NCBI RefSeq assembly: GCF_029873635.1
Contig: NC_080422.1
Location: forward strand, 3,018,001-3,082,000
Reading direction: 5' to 3'
Source of the DNA: Malania oleifera
Taxonomy: Eukaryota; Streptophyta; Magnoliopsida; Santalales; Ximeniaceae
DNA length: 64,000 nucleotides
The position numbers and the translations under genes are program-made. The notes under the pieces are model-generated. The model did no database searches and was not told the origin of the DNA. It worked only from the letters and a program-made list of their open reading frames with translations. Below, piece after piece: positions 57,942-64,000 of the stretch (its first letter is position 1; each line of letters starts with the position of its first letter).

Positions 57942-59141
57942 GATTTGGAGGAAGAGATTTATATGAAGCACCCAAAGGGTTTCAGAGTGAAATGGAAAGA
58001 GGATTATGTGTGCAAATTGAAGAAAAGCCTATATGGTTTGAAACAAGCACCGAGACAGTGGTATATGAAGCTTGAGTCTGTTATAAGGGAGCAAGGCTAC
58101 AAGAAGACAACTTCAGATCACTGTGTGTTTGTTTATAAATTCTCTAATGATGATTTCATTTTCTTACTGCTTTATGTGGATGACATACTAATTGTTGGCA
58201 GGAATGCTTTAAGGATTAACCAGTTGAAGCAATTAAGTAAGTCATTTACTATGAAGGATTTGGGGCCAGCAAAGAAAATTCTTGGCATAAGAATCAGTCG
58301 TGACAAGAGTGCCAAGAAGTTATATTTGTCACAGGAGGAGTACATTGAGAAAGTGCTTCAGAGGTTTAATATGGACAAAGCTAAAGTGGTTAGCTCTCCT
58401 CTTGCTACCCACTTCAGACTAAGTACAAAGGAATGTCCTTCTACAAATAAGGAAAAGGAAGACATGGAAGGAGTTCCTTACGCCTCAGCAGTAGGAAGTT
58501 TGATGTATGCAATGGTTTGCACAAGACCAGATATAGCCTATGCAGTTGGTGTAGATAGCCGATTCTTTTCAAATCTGGGAAGAGAGCACTGGAATGCAGT
58601 GAAGTGGATCATGAGGTATCTTCGAGGCACTTCCAATTTGAGACCTGGTTTGGGAAATGGACAACCATTGTTAGTTGGCTACATAGATGCATATATGGCT
58701 GGGGATGTGGATACTCGTAAGTCTACTTCGAGCTATTTGATAACTTTTGCAGGTGGGGCTATAGCTTGGCAATCAAGACTTCAGAAGTGCATTGCTCTTT
58801 CTACGACAGAGGAAGAGTTCATTGCAGCAATGGAAGCGACTAAAGAGTTGCTATGGGCAAAGAAGTTCTTGAGAGAACCTGGTTTCGAGCAGTAGAGGTA
58901 TGTGTTGTTTTGTGATAGCCAAAGTGTTATTCATCTTGCTAAGAATTCCAGTTTTCATGCAAGATCGAAGCACATTGATGTACGATACCATTGGATCAGA
59001 GATGGGTTGAACGATAAGTTATTGGAACTTGAGAAGGTTCGCACTGATGATAATGGTTTTGATATGTTGACAAAGACACTACCAAGAGAGAAGCTTGACG
59101 TTTGTTGTTCGATCACCGGGATGGCGATTCCCTCCACATAG
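57942..59141 (+). pseudogene. copia #1 pol, second part (RT end, RNase H)
   Basis: Opens LEEEIYMKHPKGF, then LKKSLYGLKQAPRQWYMKLE and LLLYVDDILIVG (YVDD intact). RNase H wording: YIDAYMAGDVDTRKSTSSYL, CIALSTTEEEFIAAMEA, and after one stop at 58893 FCDSQSVIHLAKNSSFHARS, then KHIDVRYHWIRDGL. 316 + 79 codons with a single stop between them, so this half has decayed less than the first. Confidence 0.9.
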
Positions 59142-59144
59142 TTC

Positions 59145-59158
59145 GAAAGGGGGAGATT
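59145..59158 (+). promoter_or_regulatory. Polypurine tract of copia #1
   Basis: gaaagggggagatt directly before the LTR start TGTTGGG, the usual copia arrangement. Confidence 0.9.
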
Positions 59159-59683
59159 TGTTGGGTTATTTCCTTCCATGTGGAGGAAAGCCCAAGTGGG
59201 CTTTATTAAAAGCCCAAAGCCCAGCCCTTTAGTGGGAAAAACCTAAAGGATGTTATAAAAAGAGAGGGGAGAAGGGAGGAGCCGTCACTTCTCAAAAGAA
59301 AGAGAGAAAAACGTGATTTTTCTCATGCTGTCCAGATTTAATCAAGACTCTGCTCCTGCTTCTTCTGTGGTCCGATCGAGCTGAAATTTGGAGAAGAGGT
59401 TCATGACTCTAGGAACTACAATCGGAACAATGGAGATCATATTTGGAGCTTAGGAGTTGGGATTTTTACCCATGAACAGTAACCGCGAATTTCTCTCCAA
59501 TTCTCTTTGTATTTGCCAAGATTGTCGATATCTTGATGAGATATATTTGTAGCCTCTAGTTGAGATTAGAGAAGACTTGATGTACCCATTATTTGATTGA
59601 TAGTGGAGGTTTCAACTGGATTAGGTCGCGTGATTTTTCTTCCTCACACTGGGGAAGTTTTTCCACGTAAAAATTGATTGTGT
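59159..59683 (+). mobile_element. 3' LTR of copia #1 (right ~165 bp missing)
   Basis: Starts tgttgggttatttcc. From 59285 it aligns with 38950 onward and ends abruptly after ttgattgtgt, where coding sequence of copia #2 begins. Confidence 0.85.
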
Positions 59684-62558
59684 ACACTTTTCCTCTTACA
59701 GGAGGAGCGAGTATACACTTTTCTTGACAGACTAGATGATTGATTGGATCATGTTCAGAGCGATTTTCTTCACCTAAAACCTTTCCCTTCAATTGAGCAG
59801 GCATATACTCACGTTCAAAGGGAAGATCTCTGACAATCTGTGATGATATCTGGAGCAGAAGCAGTGGCTAGTGGTGCTGTTATGGCCATCGAAGGCGTGA
59901 AATCTGGCCAGTCACAAAAGTCTGGGTCCTCCTCATGATCCAAAGGTCATTCTAATGGGAATAAATGCACTTATTGTGGGAGTACAAAACATACTCGGGA
60001 AACCTGTTTCAAATTACATGGCTACCCAGACTGGTGGCACGAATTACAAACCCAAAAGAAACGAGATGCTCCTACAACTGAAGACATTCCAAGTCGAGCA
60101 GCGGTGGCCACGGTTGAATCTCAACTCTCTCTTATTCCCGTGGCTGAACCATCTACCTCAACCCCAAATCAAGGTAATTTTGATCAAGTTTTTTGCAACT
60201 CTACTACTCAGAATGATGGTGCCTGGATTATCGACTCCACAGTGACGGACCATATGACATTTGATCCAAATGACTTCTCCAACACAACTCGGCCACAAAG
60301 GATTTGCATTGCCAATTCCAATGGGGCCACTTACCCAGTCACAGGGGTTGGAATCATGCCCCTATCTCCCTATCTCTCTCTCTAACTCACACACTTCTTG
60401 TTCCATCTCTCTCCAATAAATTGATGTCTCTGAGTCAAGTTACTGAAGAGCTTAATTGTGTTGTGCTGATATACTCTACTTTTTGTCTTCTTCAGGATGT
60501 TCTCAGCAAGGAGATTATTGGGTGTGGTACTAAGAGGGGGGGACTGTACTACCTTGATGACTTCAATTCAAGCAAAGCAAATCACACGCACCATCAAACC
60601 AACGCCATGAACGACAGATTTGGCTATGGCATAAGCGCTTAGGGCACCCATCATTCGGCTATCTCTGGCATCTACTCCCATCTTTATTTTCCCATTTGCA
60701 GAATGTGGACTTTAAATGTGATACATGTATCAAGGCTAAAAGCCAACAAGTTTCTTATCTAAATAGCTTGAATAAAACTAATATTTCGTTTGCATTGATA
60801 CACTCTGATGTGTGGGGACCATCCCCGATGGTCACCGTTGGTTTGTAATTTTTGTCGACGATTGTACTTGAATGACATGGCTCTATCAGCTAAAAACCAA
60901 AGACAAAGTTTTCACCATTTTTCAAGCATTTCATGCCATGGTTCAGACTCAATTCTCTTCCAAGATAAAAATTCTTCGTTCCAATAATGGTGGTGAATTC
61001 ATCAACCAAAGATTTCAAGCCTATTTCCAACAACATGGCCTCCTCCATGAGAACTCATGCTCTCAAACACCACAAGAAAATGGTGTCTCCGAGAGGAAAA
61101 TTTGGCATATTTTGGAAACATCTCGTGCCCTACTCCTTCGAGCAATGGTGCCAAGTTGCCATTGAGGGGATGCTGTGACTACTGCAGTGTACTTAATCAA
61201 CCGTATGCCATCTAAAATTTTACATTTTAAGACCCCCTTACAAATCCTCTCTACTCATATATCCCTTCCCTTAATATTGATGCTTCGTCCTAGAATTTTC
61301 GGGTGTGTTGCTTTTGTCCACCTCCACAAGAATCAACGTACCAAACTAGACCCATGTGTTGTTCGGTGCTTATTTTTGGGATACGGTTTACATAAAAAAA
61401 TGTCTTTCGTTGCTATGACCCCACTACCAACCGAACCTATATCACTATGGACGTTACATTTCTTGAGTCCAAGAATTTCTATCCTTCACCAATACCCAAT
61501 TCTTCCCTTTAAAGGGAGACTCAAGTAGAAGAGACGAATTGGTTAATGGCCCCCGTAGGTGAGCTTGGAACTAGAAATAGATAGGTTGAACCGCATGAGG
61601 TACCACTAGAGATTGAATATGTCGAATAGAGGAATGACGAAGCCGAAGAACCTGGAAATGAAGAAGCCAAAAATGAAGAAGCAGAAAATACAGAGTACCC
61701 TCACTCCTCAGTACCCGAAGACCCTCCTCCTCTTGAGAATGTCCCTGAGGTAAGTACTCCTATTGCACCTTTACATGCTAATATTTTGGATTCCTTTACT
61801 AGTTATATGTTGCCTTTTAGACACAATCGTGGGAAATCGCCGAACAGATACAGCCCAGATGAAGAAGGAAGGAAGTCCAAATACCCAATTGCAAATTATG
61901 TATATACTCAAGGTTTGTCCAAGCCGCTCAAGACTTTCACTCAAACACTATTCTCCTTCCATATTCCCAGTAGTGCTGAAGAGGTGTTATCTGATCCAGA
62001 GTGGGCACAAGCAATGCAAGAAGAACTAGAAGCCTTAAAGAAAAATAATACCTGGAAGTTGGTCCCATTATCAGAAGGAAAAAAAATAGTGGGATGCAAA
62101 TGGGTATTCTCTAAAAAGTACAAGGCTGATGGATCAATTGACCGATACAAAGCAAGACTTGTGGCGAAGGGTTTTCCCCAAACGTATGGCATAAACTACT
62201 CAGAAACCTTCTCACCCGTAGCTAAACTGAATATCGTTAGAGTCTTACTATCTCTTGCAGCAAATTTGGGCTGGCCACTACATCAACTCGATGTGAAGAA
62301 TGCTTTCCTTCATGGCAACCTTGACGAGGCGGTATACATGGATATCCCGCCAGGATAAACAAGATCGGCTAGGAACAAAATTGTTTGTAAACTGGAGAGG
62401 GCATTGTATGGACTAAAAGAGTCACCGCGACCATGGTTTGGCCAACTTAGTTCAGCTATGAGGAAGTATGGCTATCTCCAAAGTAACTCTGACCATACTC
62501 TCTTCCTGAAACACCGACAAAGCAAGGTGACAGCATTAATAGTCTATGTGGATGATAT
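59684..62558 (+). pseudogene. copia element #2, gag to RT (heavily damaged)
   Basis: gag CCHC knuckle CTYCGSTKHTRETC at ~59967. Protease WIIDSTVTDHMTFD at ~60226, where the usual D-S-G-A-T is D-S-T-V-T. Then GAG-pre-integrase YYLDD, integrase WLYQLKTKDKVFTIFQAFHA, RSNNGGEFI and NGVSERK (D of the usual SDNGGEF also lost). [70 protein letters not shown]. Many stops and shifts. The start is cut by the 3' LTR of copia #1, and the end is cut at 62558 by an LTR inserted just past YVDD. The lineage differs from copia #1 (CTYCG knuckle, long post-integrase linker at 61500-61780). Confidence 0.85.
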
Positions 62559-62994
62559 TGTAATGACCCGAAGAATAATGGTATTTAAATAATAAAAAGA
62601 GAGGGAAATGGAAAAAGGAACAGAATAAGGCAGCCGACTTCATTGACTAACGCTTCGCGTTCGTTGACGACATTGCATTTTGGATGGGATAATCCCAAGA
62701 AATTTTCCAGGCCTCGTCGATGAACACAGGGGCTTTGTCGATGAGGTTTCTTCAGGATCTCGTCGATGAATTTCCATCTCGTTAACGAGAAGATACCAAG
62801 AGAGGATTTTTGGAAGTCTGAAATTCATCGACGAGGGTTCAAGTTCATCGATGAACTTTCTATAGGACTCGTCGACGAGGTGACGTGGCTCATCGACGAA
62901 TCCCACAATAAAAATAGTGATAAACTCATTTACTTGCGTAGGAAATTCACTGAAACCCTCTCTTTTCTCTTCCTACGGTCTCTCCCTTCTCTCT
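62559..62994 (+). mobile_element. LTR (A/C-like), first 436 bp, cut by X copy 3
   Basis: Starts tgtaatgacccgaagaataa. Palindrome array 62635-62905, tataaatag-like box decayed (aataaaaatag near 62907), CT leader 62957-62994. The preceding 5 bp are gatat (62554-62558). The right part lies beyond X copy 3 and outside the window. Confidence 0.8.
62635..62905. repeat. TCGTCGACGA palindrome array
   Basis: About ten copies, many CpG-decayed (tcgtcgatga, tcatcgacga). Confidence 0.8.
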
Positions 62995-64000
62995 TGTTAG
63001 AAAAGGTGTATTCCCAAGAGGGGGGGTGAATTGGAATTTAAAACTTTTTCTCCTAGGTTGGTTTATCCAACAACAGTATATACACAACCTAGGGTCAGTC
63101 TATGCAATTTCCAAATATGCCGATAAATATAATATATGGAAATTCAAATCAAGTGCATCATTTAATAACATACATGTGCGGTAAATGTAAAGTGCGGATA
63201 TGTAAACAAACACACGATATGTTATCAGGGTTCGGCCAACTGTGCCTACGTCCCCGCCTTTAGCTCGCAAGCCAAAGAATTTCACTAAGGGCTCACTTAA
63301 GGGTGGAGTGACACCATTTACAACTAGGTCAAATTAACACAGAGTTGACCTCAACCTTAACCAGGTCAATTAGCGGGGCTGACCTCAACCTACACGCCTT
63401 AACAGGACGACGCACCTAGCTTTCCTAACCGGGTCTAATCCAATCCGGGACTATTCCAGGGTTAGTCTCCCTCTTCAGGCCCGTGCTTGGAAATACAACA
63501 GTATTTAAAATACAATCAAATGGTACAATGAATAAGCTTTCAAGTAAAGCAGATGTATACCCAAATACGCACAATCACAAACACCACAGTATGATTCAAT
63601 ATGTAAGCTCAATGTGGTCTAAATGGTTCAACTCTCAAAAGTATTTTCTATCAGTGTAATGCGTACGTAAGAGTGACAAACTAACAGTCTTTGTATCACT
63701 AGATATGTTCAATAAATAAGCTCACACAAAGATGTCTAGTCTCAAGTATTTCAATCAGCAGGATATTTCAAGCATGTGAGTATCAAATGAAATATGAGCT
63801 CGGTTTGCAAAAGATGCGTAATCTTTGTCTTCGGAAAATAATATATAAGTGAAAGAATATTGCAACAAAGACCACTATCTCATAAACAAATATCTCTTCA
63901 AATATATTTATCAATACAAAGCACACTAGATATTTGAAAATGATTTTGAAAAGATTTTGCAAAAAAAATACTATAAGATCTTCTCAGGATATTGCAATGA
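62995..64000 (-). mobile_element. X-family element, copy 3, runs off the window
   Basis: tgttagaaaaggtgtattcc then ggtgaattgg aligns with 16896 onward, including the gttcggccaac ... gcctacgtcc block at 63228-63255. Probably solo or full-length X; the other end is not in view. No coding region seen. Confidence 0.75.

Larger units (their letters stand above)
38950..59683 (+). mobile_element. Tork/Tnt1-like Ty1/copia element #1, split by gypsy #3
   Basis: 5' LTR (38950-39490, left end missing), iMet PBS, gag, protease, integrase and the first part of RT (to 42328). Then gypsy #3 is inserted with TSD gattt. The rest of RT, RNase H, a polypurine tract and the 3' LTR (59159-59683, right end missing) follow from 57942. 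Protein wording (VPYASAVGSLMYAMVCTRPD, KHIDVRYHWIRD) is that of the Tork/Tnt1 lineage. Confidence 0.9.

Overview
This is nuclear DNA of a flowering plant. The signs are a wall-to-wall nest of plant-type LTR retrotransposons (Ty3/gypsy chromovirus of the Tekay/Del type, Athila-type gypsy, two Ty1/copia lineages), a CACTA transposon end, a plant LINE tail and a DUF4283 (LINE ORF1) remnant. It also holds one intact gene of the plant BED-finger/DUF659 type. No bacterial, organellar or viral-genome features are seen. I cannot name the species.

Layout. 1-2393: sequence ending in the right terminus of a CACTA element with a dense sub-terminal GTGACGG inverted-repeat array. 2394-3457: piece of an LTR family (here 'X') cut by the CACTA. 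3458-23600: one decayed Athila-like element (LTR, tRNA-Asp-like PBS, gag, protease, RT) split by gypsy element #1 (5007-14041, minus strand), a solo LTR (14651-19228, itself holding an X solo LTR at 16896-19100) and another solo LTR (20816-22698). 23605-28745: 5' part of gypsy element #2 (minus), cut by a solo LTR at 23806-25835. 28746-30097: truncated LTR. 30098-38260: the gene-bearing island, with a DUF4283 remnant, an intergenic AT-rich stretch, an intact single-exon gene (32796-34823), a possible minus-strand exon pair, a 5'-truncated LINE with a perfect 15-bp target duplication, and an LTR-like fragment. 38950-59683: Tork/Tnt1-like copia element #1, cut inside its RT by gypsy element #3 (42329-57941). 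Element #3 carries solo LTRs in its pol (49261-53478, itself holding 49744-51946) and in its 3' LTR (55612-57666). 59684-62558: copia element #2, cut just after the RT YVDD motif by an LTR, which is in turn cut at 62995 by a third X copy that runs off the window.

Insertion order can be read from target-site duplications (TSDs): ccatc, ctccc, tcaag, cttaa, cccca, gattt and two with one mismatch. All retroelement ORFs are broken, and most of the premature stops I checked look like CAG to TAG. The only gene I regard as alive is the DUF659 gene.

The observation I rate highest is a recurrent architecture inside the Tekay-like LTRs. It consists of (i) an array of short CpG-rich palindromes just upstream of a TATA box, (ii) a CT-rich leader, and (iii) a series of splice donor/acceptor-like sites in the same order, bounding short conserved exon-like blocks and a long diverged intron-like stretch with family-specific minisatellites. 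In all three gypsy elements whose gag start is visible, an AG acceptor lies exactly one base before the gag ATG. This predicts a multiply spliced gag mRNA that skips the primer binding site. It is inferred from sequence only and needs RNA evidence.
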